Positions 36,280-45,475 of a stretch of 64,000 nt of DNA are shown here, one piece after another (position 1 is the first letter of the stretch; each line of letters begins with the position of its first letter). The position numbers and the translations under genes were made by a program. The notes beneath the pieces are model-generated. The model saw only the letters and a list, made by a program, of their open reading frames with translations. It was not told the origin of the DNA and searched no databases. Origin of the DNA: SB11 sp965249955 (GTDB lineage: Bacteria > Bacteroidota > Bacteroidia > UBA8524); assembly GCA_965249955.1 (NCBI GenBank), contig OZ252261.1:3224001-3288000 (forward strand), in the 5' to 3' direction.

Positions 36280-39200
36280 CTATTCACAAGCAGTTGCCTG
36301 TAAGTATTTTCGTATTTCTTCGGGTCGGTATGGGGCTAAACTTTCCCAGTGATTTATAAAGGTTACTTTGGCATTAGGCATATATTTATCGCTGCCACAA
36401 ACCGCACCTGAGAAAACATTATTAATAAATTTGGTAGTATCATCAAACCAAAGACCGTCATTTGAACGTGATAAGTGGCAAGTGCGGCACGATGGCCCTA
36501 CTACATGGGTATAAAACTCTTTGGGTACCACATTGCCCCGTGTTGGGTTGGCAGCATTTATATTCCACCCACTTACCACAGCCGCATTATTGTAGGCAGT
36601 ACCTGCTGTTTGAGGGGTGTTGTTATAAAAAGTACGTACATAATCTTTTATGGCTTTTGTAGTTTGTGTGCTAAGTATAGCATTGTTTAGCTGTCGCAAA
36701 GAGTCTTCTTGTTCTACACGTGAATATCCTACTATTGGTGAGTAGTTGAACGAAACAGGGTCGAATGCTAAATACCTAGGGCTACGCGGGTGAGGATTAT
36801 TTACGCTATCGTTACCTACAAAGTTGTAAAATGCTTGCAACTGGGCGGGTGTGGTTACCAAGGTATTATCATACGCCTCTCCACCATGACAAACTATGCA
36901 AAGACCCGGTATAAATTTAACCCCTCCACCATCTAGGTCGGCAAAGTTTACCAAATCGCCTGCACCATCAAAAACATAAAATTTAATCACAGGTTTATCG
37001 TTTGCCACTATTGGGCTATACTCCATACACACAGTAGCTATAATATTGCTGTCGTTAGCACCGTCAACATCATTTTCATAATTCGATACATAGTAAGCTA
37101 CATTAGTGCCTTGTGTTTTTTGGTGCATACCGCGCCAAAAGCCTAAATCGCCGGCGTTGTAGTATAATGCACTTGCATCGTCAGATGCAAAGCTATTGGG
37201 GTTGAAAAAGTTACGCGCTTTCCATTGTGCAAAGGTAATTGGGTCGTTATTAACACCGTCGTTATTAAAATCTAAGGCACCTATCAAACGATAATAATCA
37301 ATTCCATAAGCTGAGTCATTATTAACTCTATTTAAAAATACTTGCCCCGGATTGTTGGGTAAAGGTGCATCAGGTAAAATATACAATTCAGTACAGCCGT
37401 CGTAGGGCGGTTGTGGATTACGGTTAGCAGGGCCCGGTATTGCACCACCAGTGGTAACATTATGCACTCTAATGGTAGAATCGTTGCGTATTACATCTAT
37501 GGTTATTAATGTATTGGCGGGTAGGCGCACTATTACTTGGGGTAAATTATTTATGGCTGTAAACAGTTTTACTCGTGGAGCACCTCCCGATGACGATGGA
37601 ATAGTTACCCGTATATCAATTTCATTGCCGCCTGTAAATACGGGGCGGTTGGGATTATCTTGTAAAACTATACAAGTAGCATCACTTTTAGCTATGTCGA
37701 CATTTAAGGCTGAAAATCTATTGGTTTTTGCCAAATACTTGTTGCCGTTTTTCTGTGCCATACCAATTTCAATCCACACTCCGGTTTTCTCATCGTAATC
37801 CCACAAAGTCATACTTGCGGGCGACGTAGCTTGTATTAGGTTAAAAATAGGCACTTCAATATCAGCCTTAATACTAGGGTCTAGTCTATATTTTTTCTCG
37901 GGGTTAGCCTTGTCTCTTATCTGCACATCAATAGCGCCATAGCTTTCCAATATTTTTTGTTGCCCCCCTTGTTCAGCCCCAAAATCACCGGGCATTAAGC
38001 CGTAGGGACTGTACAAATCAATAGTTCGTAACGATACAGTTACATCAGTAGTTACCTTGTTTCCATTAGCATCAATAATAGCATTAGCAGGTATTTTTAC
38101 CTTGGCCGCTGTGCGGTAATTTCTTTGTTTGTCATCATTAAAACGGGTAAACTTATCTTCTTTCTCAATTATTACAATCGAATCTTTAGGGTCGAAAACT
38201 TCGGTGGTAGATGGAACCAACACATACTCTTTGCTTACCGCATCGTTAAAATATATGCTTGAGTGTAGCGAGTAACCTGCTTTTTCTATATTTAAAACAT
38301 AGCGGTATGTGCTGCCTTGAGGTATTTTAATGCTAAAGTAGCCTTTTGAGTCGGTTTGAGTTGTTTGCGTTCCGTTGATAGTAACTAAGGCATTGCCAAC
38401 AGGTACTTTACTGGCTATGTCTTTAACTGTTCCTGTAAAAGTTACCGTTTCATCACCTGCTACTATTGAATATTTTTTGTAGGCAACGCCTCCAAAATCA
38501 TCAGTAATTATAGCATATACCGTGTATCTTCCTGCTCTATTGGGCAGCCGCCAGTTTATTATCGGCGAGTTTGCGCTTACAAACCCTGAGTTTTTTTCCA
38601 TTGCAAACCATTTATAGGTAAGGGCATGGTTTTCGGCATCAGTAGTTTTTACTTCTAGCTTAATGGTAGCGTTGGGGCGGGTACGTAATAAGCCTTTATT
38701 GCTTCCTGCATCATAGGCTGTAAGACGTTTTATAATTGGTGTAGTATTGGGTAACTCTAAATTAGCTGTATTAGAATTGTTGGTGATTACTGTGTTTACT
38801 AAAGCATTTTGGCAGGTAGCTGTTACCTCATAAGTCTCCTTTATTTTTACACCCATTAGCAGGTATTCGCCAAAAATATTACACACATCTCTTATCTCAG
38901 CACCATCACTACTTCGGGCAATTATATCAGTATGAAAATCAATACCAAATGCTATTTGACGATAAAACCCGGGTAATTTATCTTTTTGCAATACACTACC
39001 GTACATATAGTTTCTTGTATCATAATTTATCCGCAAAGGGCCGGGGTGATTACTGGTGTTGTTTACTACAAAATCGTAACACGTTTGTACAAATCCGTCT
39101 TTTTTAAGGCAAATAGCATATTTGCCTGCCCCAAGTATAGTTGTGTTGTAACCACCATCATAGTCGGTAACAGTTTCGTGCACTGTAGCCCCTGCTGAGT

Positions 39201-39402
39201 CGGTTATTTGTACAATTACATTGGGTAGAAAAATTTGTTTTCTGTTTTTACTTTCTTGTCCTTGCACCTCAGCATATACGTAGCCCCGTATACTTCCGTC
39301 TGATGCAGTTTTGATAGGTTTTTTGGGTTTGCACATTTGTAACACAAAGGATAGTGAAAACAATAGGGCAAACAGCAACAAAGTGATGTAGCTTTTTTTC
39401 AT
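36280..39402 (-). CDS. Multidomain surface lipoprotein with two c-type haem motifs
   Basis: A 1040-residue protein with a lipoprotein-type signal peptide (MKKSYITLLLFALLFSLSFV, lipobox LQMC). An N-terminal carboxypeptidase-regulatory-like domain (about 38-120) is followed by a PKD/cadherin-like segment (about 225-315), a second regulatory-like domain (about 322-395, with DSKGYFSIKIPQG), a beta-rich middle, and a C-terminal region with two CxxCH haem-attachment motifs, C835-C838-H839 and C972-C975-H976. Covalent haem implies export and cytochrome c maturation. It may be a surface electron carrier or a haem-dependent oxidase; neither is shown. It is monocistronic with its own terminator and promoter box. 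Confidence 0.8.
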   Translation of the reverse strand: MKKSYITLLLFALLFSLSFVLQMCKPKKPIKTASDGSIRGYVYAEVQGQESKNRKQIFLPNVIVQITDSAGATVHETVTDYDGGYNTTILGAGKYAICLKKDGFVQTCYDFVVNNTSNHPGPLRINYDTRNYMYGSVLQKDKLPGFYRQIAFGIDFHTDIIARSSDGAEIRDVCNIFGEYLLMGVKIKETYEVTATCQNALVNTVITNNSNTANLELPNTTPIIKRLTAYDAGSNKGLLRTRPNATIKLEVKTTDAENHALTYKWFAMEKNSGFVSANSPIINWRLPNRAGRYTVYAIITDDFGGVAYKKYSIVAGDETVTFTGTVKDIASKVPVGNALVTINGTQTTQTDSKGYFSIKIPQGSTYRYVLNIEKAGYSLHSSIYFNDAVSKEYVLVPSTTEVFDPKDSIVIIEKEDKFTRFNDDKQRNYRTAAKVKIPANAIIDANGNKVTTDVTVSLRTIDLYSPYGLMPGDFGAEQGGQQKILESYGAIDVQIRDKANPEKKYRLDPSIKADIEVPIFNLIQATSPASMTLWDYDEKTGVWIEIGMAQKNGNKYLAKTNRFSALNVDIAKSDATCIVLQDNPNRPVFTGGNEIDIRVTIPSSSGGAPRVKLFTAINNLPQVIVRLPANTLITIDVIRNDSTIRVHNVTTGGAIPGPANRNPQPPYDGCTELYILPDAPLPNNPGQVFLNRVNNDSAYGIDYYRLIGALDFNNDGVNNDPITFAQWKARNFFNPNSFASDDASALYYNAGDLGFWRGMHQKTQGTNVAYYVSNYENDVDGANDSNIIATVCMEYSPIVANDKPVIKFYVFDGAGDLVNFADLDGGGVKFIPGLCIVCHGGEAYDNTLVTTPAQLQAFYNFVGNDSVNNPHPRSPRYLAFDPVSFNYSPIVGYSRVEQEDSLRQLNNAILSTQTTKAIKDYVRTFYNNTPQTAGTAYNNAAVVSGWNINAANPTRGNVVPKEFYTHVVGPSCRTCHLSRSNDGLWFDDTTKFINNVFSGAVCGSDKYMPNAKVTFINHWESLAPYRPEEIRKYLQATACE

Positions 39403-39430
39403 GGCAATTGATAGGTTAGGTTAGACAGGA

Positions 39431-39438
39431 CAAAGGTA
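39431..39438 (-). promoter_or_regulatory. Minus-7 promoter box of the CxxCH lipoprotein gene
   Basis: TACCTTTG on the minus strand, ending 28 nt before the start at 39402. Confidence 0.45.
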
Positions 39439-39494
39439 TTATCTTGTACTAAGTTGTAAAAGAGCTAATTAACTCAAAATTACCCTAGTGTTTT

Positions 39495-39512
39495 AACGGT
39501 ACAGTTACCGTT
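39495..39512. promoter_or_regulatory. Palindrome in a divergent promoter region
   Basis: AACGGTA-CAGT-TACCGTT is a perfect 7-4-7 inverted repeat between the divergent CxxCH lipoprotein and TPM-domain genes. It could be an operator; no regulator can be assigned. Confidence 0.35.
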
Positions 39513-39641
39513 TTGACTACATTTTCATTCTTAATTTACCCTTACACCAAAACCGATAAAATAAACGCGTACATTTTATCTTCATTTGCTACCTACTACA
39601 AATTAGCTCAATTGTTATTTTTTTGAGGGGGTATTAATTGA

Positions 39642-39649
39642 TAATTTTG
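39642..39649 (+). promoter_or_regulatory. Minus-7 promoter box of the TPM-domain gene
   Basis: TAATTTTG matches TAnnTTTG and ends 5 nt before the ATG at 39655. Confidence 0.45.
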
Positions 39650-39654
39650 TATGT

Positions 39655-40185
39655 ATGCGTTTATATAGCACATTTTTGTTGGTGGCTTTGCTTTTTTTTG
39701 GTTGCAGAGGTAAAGAAAAAGTTGCACGCTTTTCTAACGGAAAACCAATACCTAAACCCATAAGTTGGGTAAGTGATTATGATGGTATTTTTACCGATGA
39801 AGAGGAAAAAATACTAAATACCTTAATAGCAGGTTTTGAAAAGGAAACAGGTTACGAGATAGCAATAGTAACGCTAGATACTAACACCGTTGCTAATTTT
39901 TCAGATGATATGTTTACCCTAACTTTTGAAATTGCCAAAGCTTGGGGAGTAGGTAAATCAAATAAGGATAATGGTGTGTTTATTGGTATTTGCAAAGGCA
40001 AAAGAAAAATGTACATTCAAAATGGTATTGGGACAGCTAAAGTATTGAGTGATGAACAAACTAAAAAGTTTATCGACAGTGTTTTTGTGCCCTATTTTAA
40101 ACAAGGCGAGTATTATAAAGGAACGCTGGAAGGAACAAAAGCAATAATCATTTTTTTGCGGGATAAAGAAATACCTAAAGAATAG
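39655..40185 (+). CDS. TPM-domain lipoprotein
   Basis: A 176-residue lipoprotein (lipobox FFGC, near Cys18) with a TPM (TLP18.3/Psb32/MOLO-1) domain at about 40-165: VSDYDGIFTDEEEKILNTLI, TGYEIAIVTLDT, KAWGVGKSNKDNGVFIGI and GIGTAKVLSD. TPM domains are found in photosystem-repair and envelope proteins, and some show phosphatase activity in vitro. This one lacks the C-terminal membrane helix and Gly-rich tail seen in longer relatives. The cobalamin adenosyltransferase gene follows 18 bp later and is probably cotranscribed. Confidence 0.85.
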   Translation: MRLYSTFLLVALLFFGCRGKEKVARFSNGKPIPKPISWVSDYDGIFTDEEEKILNTLIAGFEKETGYEIAIVTLDTNTVANFSDDMFTLTFEIAKAWGVGKSNKDNGVFIGICKGKRKMYIQNGIGTAKVLSDEQTKKFIDSVFVPYFKQGEYYKGTLEGTKAIIIFLRDKEIPKE

Positions 40186-40203
40186 TAAAAGAAATAACAT
40201 CAC

Positions 40204-40752
40204 ATGAAAATATACACTAGAACAGGCGACGCTGGCGAAACCAGCTTATTGGGTGGTACACGTGTACCCAAACATCATTTGCGTATTGAAAGCTACGGCA
40301 CTGTGGATGAGCTAAACTCGTGGGTGGGTTTGGTGCGTGCAGGTTTTACTGATGCCGATACACAAGTGGTGCTAGATAAAATACAAAACAACTTATTTGT
40401 TGTAGGGTCGCACTTAGCTACCGACCCCACTAAAACCAATGTAAAAATACCTCAACTGCAAGAAGAGGATGTTTTGGAATTAGAAAATGAGATGGATGCT
40501 ATGGATAAGCAATTAGCTCCTTTAAAAAACTTTGTATTGCCGGGTGGTTCGGTAGAGGTGGCACATAGCCATTTGGCACGTTGTGTTTGCCGAAGGGCTG
40601 AACGTTTGGCTACTCAACTATCGTACAACGAAGCGGTTGACCCATTAGTACTTCGTTATCTAAACCGACTTAGCGATTATCTTTTTGTATTGGGTAGGTT
40701 TATAGCCCATACCAATAATGTGCATGAAATACCTTGGAAACCTAGGGGATAA
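40204..40752 (+). CDS. PduO-type cob(I)yrinic acid adenosyltransferase
   Basis: A 182-residue protein of the PduO/MMAB family, which transfers the adenosyl group of ATP to cob(I)alamin to make coenzyme B12. Family motifs are the N-terminal MKIYTRTGDAGETSLLGG, YGTVDELNSWVGLVR, CVCRRAERL and RYLNRLSDYLFVLGR, including the ATP-binding Arg and the Asp-Arg salt-bridge regions. B12-using enzymes are not in this window. Its cotranscribed partner is the TPM lipoprotein; no functional link is known. Confidence 0.94.
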   Translation: MKIYTRTGDAGETSLLGGTRVPKHHLRIESYGTVDELNSWVGLVRAGFTDADTQVVLDKIQNNLFVVGSHLATDPTKTNVKIPQLQEEDVLELENEMDAMDKQLAPLKNFVLPGGSVEVAHSHLARCVCRRAERLATQLSYNEAVDPLVLRYLNRLSDYLFVLGRFIAHTNNVHEIPWKPRG

Positions 40753-40780
40753 TCTTGTTTCAAGACGAGACAAGGGTAAC

Positions 40781-40813
40781 AAAAAAGGGTGGCTTACAAA
40801 GCCACCCTTTTTT
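40781..40813. terminator. Bidirectional intrinsic terminator
   Basis: Stem AAAAAAGGGTGGC/GCCACCCTTTTTT with loop TTACAAA between the converging adenosyltransferase and TPR lipoprotein genes. Confidence 0.9.
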
Positions 40814-40848
40814 ATATTTTATTAAAACGGTATTGATAATAGCCTAAA

Positions 40849-41601
40849 CTATTGCCTTGCTTCGCTTTTTAGTTGTTTTAAATCTAAAATTGCTTGTGCA
40901 GCTTCTTTAAAATTAGGATCAACTTTTAATGTTTTTCTAAAGTATTGTTCGGCGGTATCAAAATCATTAGTTTGCGCATACAATTGCCCCATAAGCATCA
41001 AACAAGCTACTTTAATTTTCAACTCTTTTTGTACTTGTCTACCGTTTTCAAACACAGTATAAGGTACTTTTACTTTATTAGAGTTTGGATTGTCTATAAT
41101 AGATTGTAAAGTTTTTAACCCTTCATCAACTTGGTTACGCTGCAAAAGCGATTGACCGTATTGAAACTTAAGCTGCAAGTTATCAGGTTCAAACTCAAGC
41201 AATTTTTTCAAATTGTCAAAAGCCAAATCAACAGCACCCAATTGGTAAGCCATAGATACGTTTACTTGCAATAGTAAAGTATCGTTAGGACGTATTTTTA
41301 GCAACTCGCCACTGGTTTTAAATGAGGCCAATACTTGTTGCGTTTCAAGATACAGTTGCAGCAAGGTATCTTTATATTCTACCTTTGATGAATCGCGCAT
41401 CAAAAAAGAGTTTAAAGCAGCTATTGCAGTATAGCCGTCTCCTCTTTCAAAAGCCCTTTTATACACTTTCAAATCGTGTTCGGCCAATGGGTCAACAACT
41501 TTGTCAGTCTCGCCTTTTTTAGTTTCGGTTGACTTAGTGTCTTTGCAAGCAACGGCTGCAAACAAGGTGATTACCAGTAGTAATGCTGATATTTTTTTCA
41601 T
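40849..41601 (-). CDS. TPR-repeat lipoprotein
   Basis: A 250-residue lipoprotein (lipobox AVAC) with TPR-like helical repeats from about 45 to 240, the last being NDFDTAEQYFRKTLKVDPNF. TPR proteins act as protein-interaction scaffolds; the partner is unknown. I take the ATG at 41601 as the start, since it begins the signal peptide and lies 6 nt after a TACCTTTG box. An ATG at 41610 would fall inside that box. Confidence 0.8.
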   Translation of the reverse strand: MKKISALLLVITLFAAVACKDTKSTETKKGETDKVVDPLAEHDLKVYKRAFERGDGYTAIAALNSFLMRDSSKVEYKDTLLQLYLETQQVLASFKTSGELLKIRPNDTLLLQVNVSMAYQLGAVDLAFDNLKKLLEFEPDNLQLKFQYGQSLLQRNQVDEGLKTLQSIIDNPNSNKVKVPYTVFENGRQVQKELKIKVACLMLMGQLYAQTNDFDTAEQYFRKTLKVDPNFKEAAQAILDLKQLKSEARQ

Positions 41602-41607
41602 GGTGTG

Positions 41608-41615
41608 CAAAGGTA
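41608..41615 (-). promoter_or_regulatory. Minus-7 promoter box of the TPR lipoprotein gene
   Basis: TACCTTTG on the minus strand, ending 6 nt before the ATG at 41601. Confidence 0.48.
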
Positions 41616-41654
41616 TTTTATTTTCTATAATTATTTAAAAGGGCTTTGTAGTCT

Positions 41655-42113
41655 TTATTTTAAACTTTCAATATATCCCGTATCCACCAAAACTGCGTTG
41701 TTATCGGCGGCATGGGTGGCCAGTTTGTCGCATCTTTCGTTTTCGGCATGGCCGGCATGGCCTTTCACCCAAAAAAACTTTATCTTATGTTTTTTGTAAA
41801 GCAATGCAAAACGTCGCCACAAATCAGGGTTCTTTTTATCCTTAAAATTTATCTTAATCCAATTCCATAGCCAACCTTTTTCTACGGCTTCGCATACATA
41901 CTTACTATCGGTATATATTTCAACCTCAAGGCCTTCCTTGGTTAAACTTTCAAGAGCTACAATAACCGCCATCAATTCCATGCGGTTGTTTGTAGTGCGT
42001 TTATATCCTGCTGATAATTCTTTTATGTGATTGCCCCAAACCAATAGAGCACCGTATCCCCCCGGGCCCGGGTTTCCCCTAGCCGACCCATCGGTATAAA
42101 TTTTTAACTTCAA
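41655..42113 (-). CDS. rnhA: Ribonuclease HI
   Basis: A 152-residue RNase H type 1, which cuts the RNA strand of RNA-DNA hybrids. The four catalytic carboxylates are D8 (IYTDGS), E46 (NRMELMA), D69 (IYTDSKYV) and D129 (CDKLA), and the basic-protrusion region WLWNWIKINFKDKKNPDLWR is present. It starts 12 bp after the end of a small lipoprotein gene on the same strand. Confidence 0.96.
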   Translation of the reverse strand: MKLKIYTDGSARGNPGPGGYGALLVWGNHIKELSAGYKRTTNNRMELMAVIVALESLTKEGLEVEIYTDSKYVCEAVEKGWLWNWIKINFKDKKNPDLWRRFALLYKKHKIKFFWVKGHAGHAENERCDKLATHAADNNAVLVDTGYIESLK

Positions 42114-42125
42114 AATTTTTCTCCC

Positions 42126-42605
42126 CTATCGTATCACTCGTTTATAATAGCCCGTATACGAGTCGTCGTCCTTCCCGTCATCGTCAAAATCAATTTTACT
42201 ATTCAAAAACATAGCAGTATCGGTCAACTCAGTCACATACCTATCAGTAATTGTGCTGTCCATACTGCGCAGTATCAGCGTATCGTAACTAAACCCCCAA
42301 ATACCTGCACGGCGAAGTTTCACATCATCATTATAGTCTTTCAACACAAATAAATAAGTTCCCTCAACACCATATTCTACCTCAGCAGGTTTATAGTTAA
42401 AATCGCGGTAGTTTTTTGTTTCATCAACCACAATAGTATCTTTTTTCTCCTCACTAAAGGCATTTAATACCGAAGTTTGTTGTTGAAGTACCCAACGACC
42501 CACAATTTTTTTTGGGTACTCTTTTACCCGTGCGTCTTTAGTGTCGCAAGCCGTCGTACAAACCAACAAGCAACTTACATATAGTATAATAGCCGTTTTA
42601 CCCAT
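42126..42605 (-). CDS. Small lipoprotein, lipocalin-like size
   Basis: A 159-residue lipoprotein: signal peptide from the ATG at 42605 (MGKTAIILYVSCLLVCTTAC) with lipobox TTAC. The mature part contains KKIVGRWVLQQQTSVL and beta strands, reminiscent of lipocalin-like Bacteroidetes proteins that begin with a GxW motif, but the match is weak. A longer start at 42629 would add residues before the signal peptide and is rejected. It is divergent from typA and probably cotranscribed with rnhA. Confidence 0.7.
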   Translation of the reverse strand: MGKTAIILYVSCLLVCTTACDTKDARVKEYPKKIVGRWVLQQQTSVLNAFSEEKKDTIVVDETKNYRDFNYKPAEVEYGVEGTYLFVLKDYNDDVKLRRAGIWGFSYDTLILRSMDSTITDRYVTELTDTAMFLNSKIDFDDDGKDDDSYTGYYKRVIR

Positions 42606-42646
42606 AAACTTAATGTGTATAAGCAGCAAAAGTGCTTATTTTAAGT

Positions 42647-42654
42647 TAATTTTG
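42647..42654 (+). promoter_or_regulatory. Minus-7 promoter box of typA
   Basis: TAATTTTG matches TAnnTTTG and ends 31 nt before the typA ATG. Confidence 0.4.
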
Positions 42655-42685
42655 CGAAAATTTTAATTTCACCCTTTTTAACCTG

Positions 42686-44494
42686 ATGAATATACGCAAT
42701 ATTGCAATAATTGCCCACGTTGACCACGGAAAAACAACCTTGGTAGATAAAATTTTGTATCAAGCCAACCTTTTTCGCGACAACCAAGAAAAGGGTGAAT
42801 TGATTCTTGATAACAATGATTTGGAGCGTGAACGTGGTATCACCATTTTCTCTAAAAACGTTTCTGTACACTATAAAGATGTTAAAATAAACATTATTGA
42901 TACCCCTGGTCACTCCGATTTTGGTGGTGAGGTAGAACGTGTATTAAAAATGGCCGATGGTGTATTACTATTGGTAGATGCTTTTGAAGGCCCAATGCCA
43001 CAAACTCGTTTTGTGTTGCAAAAAGCACTTGAACTTGGTCTTCGCCCCATAGTAGTAATAAACAAGGTAGATAAACCCAACTGCCGCCCTGATGAGGTGC
43101 ACGATGGTGTTTTTGATTTGTTTTTTCAACTGGATGCAACTGAGGAACAACTTGATTTCCCTACGGTATACGGTAGCTCAAAACAAGGTTGGTTTGGCCC
43201 CGATTGGAAAAAACCTACCGAAAATATATCGCACCTGCTGGATGCCATATTAGAGCATGTACCACAACCTGTAATACCTGAAGGTAGCTTGCAAATGCAA
43301 ATTACCTCGCTTGATTTTTCAAACTTCCTTGGTCGTATAGCTATTGGCAAGGTAGCCCGTGGCGAAATACGCGAAGGCATGCCTGTAAAACTGCTTCGTT
43401 CAGACGGAAAAGTATTGCAAGCTCGTATAAAAGACCTACAAACTTTTGAAGGTTTGGGTAGGAAAAAAACCGACGTTGTTTTGGCAGGAGATATATGTGC
43501 TGTTGTAGGTATGGAAGATTTTGGTATTGGTGATACCATTGCCGATTTTGAAAATCCTGAAGCATTGCCTTTGATAAAGGTAGATGAGCCTACTATGAGC
43601 ATGATGTTTATGATTAACAACTCGCCGTTTTTTGGACAAGACGGTAAGTTTGTTACTTCTCGTCACTTGCGCGACCGTTTGATGAAAGAAACGGAAAAAA
43701 ACCTAGCCATGAAAGTGGTTGAAACTGATAGTAGCGATAAGTTTTTGGTATACGGAAGGGGCATTTTGCATCTTTCTATACTTATAGAAACCATGCGTCG
43801 CGAAGGTTTTGAATTTATGGTGGGTCAACCACAAGTGTTGATAAAAGAAATTAATGGTGAGAAGTGCGAACCTTACGAGATATTGGTGGTAGATGTACCC
43901 CAAGAATCGGCAGGTAAAGTAATAGATATGGTAACCGTAAAAAAAGGCGAAATGCTTATTATGGAAACCAAAGGCGATAGGCAACACCTTGAGTTTAAAA
44001 TACCTTCACGCGGACTTATTGGTTTGCGTAGCTCAATGCTTACTGCTACTGCAGGTGAGGCTATTATGGCACACCGCTTTAGTGAGTACCTGCCTTGGAA
44101 AGGTCAAGTGCCGGGACGTAGTAACGGTGTATTGGTATCGATAGATAAGGGTATGGCAACGGCCTACTCGATAGATAAACTACAAGACAGAGGTATATTT
44201 TTTATTGAACCGGGTGAGGTAATTTACACAGGTCAAATAGTAGGCGAAAACAACCGCCCTGCCGATATAGGTGTAAACTTGGTAAAAGCCAAACAGCTTA
44301 CCAATATGCGTGCATCGGGTAAAGACGATAGCAGCAAAATAGCCCCTAAAATAGAATTCTCGTTAGAAGAGGCAATGGAATACATACAAGAAGACGAGTG
44401 TGTAGAAATTACCCCAAAAATTATACGCTTGCGTAAACTTATTCTTGATGAGAACGAGCGCAAACGCCGAGAAAAATCTGTAGCTTCAGCATAA
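42686..44494 (+). CDS. typA: Translational GTPase TypA/BipA
   Basis: A 602-residue elongation-factor-like GTPase that binds the ribosome and aids assembly and growth under stress. G motifs are AHVDHGKT (10-17), RGITIFSK (switch I), DTPGHSDFGGEVER (G3) and NKVDKP (G4). The EF-G-like domains III and V and the BipA-specific C-terminal domain follow (SRGLIGLRSSMLTATAGEAIM). Length matches the family. An inverted repeat follows the stop codon. Confidence 0.97.
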   Translation: MNIRNIAIIAHVDHGKTTLVDKILYQANLFRDNQEKGELILDNNDLERERGITIFSKNVSVHYKDVKINIIDTPGHSDFGGEVERVLKMADGVLLLVDAFEGPMPQTRFVLQKALELGLRPIVVINKVDKPNCRPDEVHDGVFDLFFQLDATEEQLDFPTVYGSSKQGWFGPDWKKPTENISHLLDAILEHVPQPVIPEGSLQMQITSLDFSNFLGRIAIGKVARGEIREGMPVKLLRSDGKVLQARIKDLQTFEGLGRKKTDVVLAGDICAVVGMEDFGIGDTIADFENPEALPLIKVDEPTMSMMFMINNSPFFGQDGKFVTSRHLRDRLMKETEKNLAMKVVETDSSDKFLVYGRGILHLSILIETMRREGFEFMVGQPQVLIKEINGEKCEPYEILVVDVPQESAGKVIDMVTVKKGEMLIMETKGDRQHLEFKIPSRGLIGLRSSMLTATAGEAIMAHRFSEYLPWKGQVPGRSNGVLVSIDKGMATAYSIDKLQDRGIFFIEPGEVIYTGQIVGENNRPADIGVNLVKAKQLTNMRASGKDDSSKIAPKIEFSLEEAMEYIQEDECVEITPKIIRLRKLILDENERKRREKSVASA

Positions 44495-44511
44495 TTTAGT
44501 GGTAAGTTATC

Positions 44512-44555
44512 GGTTATTACCTTACCAGTAAATTATTGCAGGTAAGGTAATAACC
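44512..44555. repeat. 15-bp inverted repeat between typA and folD
   Basis: GGTTATTACCTTACC (44512-44526) and GGTAAGGTAATAACC (44541-44555) are perfect inverted copies around a 14-nt loop. No T run follows, so a simple rho-independent terminator is not supported. Confidence 0.6.
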
Positions 44556-44591
44556 ATTAACCCACACAATTAATTTATAATAAATACTCTA

Positions 44592-45470
44592 ATGCAACTA
44601 TTAGACGGGAAAAAAGTAGCCGCTAAAATAAAAGCCGATATTAAAGTAGAGGTAGACACCATACTTGCCACAGGCAAACGCACACCTCATTTGGTAGCCA
44701 TATTGGTAGGGCACGATGGCGCAAGCGAAACCTATGTGGCCAGCAAAGCCAAAGATTGCCAACAACTGGGCATGAGTAGCACAGTTATCCGCTTTGAAGA
44801 TACCATTAGCGAAGCCGAACTTTTAACCGAAATAGAACGCATAAACAATGATGCGCAATACGATGGGCTAATAGTACAAATGCCATTGCCCAAACATATA
44901 AACGCATTAAAAGTTACCGAAACCATTAGCCCCAAAAAAGATGTAGATGGTTTTCATCCCTATAATGTAGGTTTAATGTTTAAAGGCTTACCCGCCTTTT
45001 ACCCTGCTACACCCTACGGCATTTTATTAATGCTTGAAGAGTATAATATACCTACCGAGGGTAAACATTGTGTAGTAATTGGTCGCAGCGATATAGTAGG
45101 TAAACCTATGAGTGCATTAATGGCACGAGCTGCTTACCCAGGCAATTGCACAGTTACCCTTTGCCACAGCCGCACAAAAAATATAGAACACTATACCCAA
45201 CAAGCCGATATACTTATAGTTGCACTTGGCAAACCCGAGTTTGTTAAAGCCAACATGATAAAAGAAGGTGCAGTAATTGTTGATGTGGGTATTACCCGTG
45301 TTGATGCACCTGAAACTGCAAAAGGATATGTGATAAAAGGTGATGTGGCTTTTGATGAAGTAGCTGAAAAAGCAGCATACATTACTCCCGTACCGGGTGG
45401 TGTTGGGCTAATGACAAGAGTAGGATTGCTTAAAAACACCCTACAAGCCTACAAAAATACAAATATTTAA
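44592..45470 (+). CDS. folD: Bifunctional methylenetetrahydrofolate dehydrogenase/cyclohydrolase FolD
   Basis: A 292-residue FolD that interconverts 5,10-methylene-, 5,10-methenyl- and 10-formyl-tetrahydrofolate. The catalytic YxxxK is Y48-K52 (YVASKAKDC), the GLIVQMPLP motif is present, and the NADP-binding part contains VVIGRSDIVGKPMSALM and the terminal TPVPGGVGLMTR signature. queE follows 5 bp later on the same strand, so the two are probably cotranscribed. Confidence 0.97.
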   Translation: MQLLDGKKVAAKIKADIKVEVDTILATGKRTPHLVAILVGHDGASETYVASKAKDCQQLGMSSTVIRFEDTISEAELLTEIERINNDAQYDGLIVQMPLPKHINALKVTETISPKKDVDGFHPYNVGLMFKGLPAFYPATPYGILLMLEEYNIPTEGKHCVVIGRSDIVGKPMSALMARAAYPGNCTVTLCHSRTKNIEHYTQQADILIVALGKPEFVKANMIKEGAVIVDVGITRVDAPETAKGYVIKGDVAFDEVAEKAAYITPVPGGVGLMTRVGLLKNTLQAYKNTNI

Positions 45471-45475
45471 TTTTT

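Noticed and set aside
43126..43620. 164-codon antisense frame within typA
   Set aside because: It is the complement of a strongly conserved gene and has no protein-like composition.
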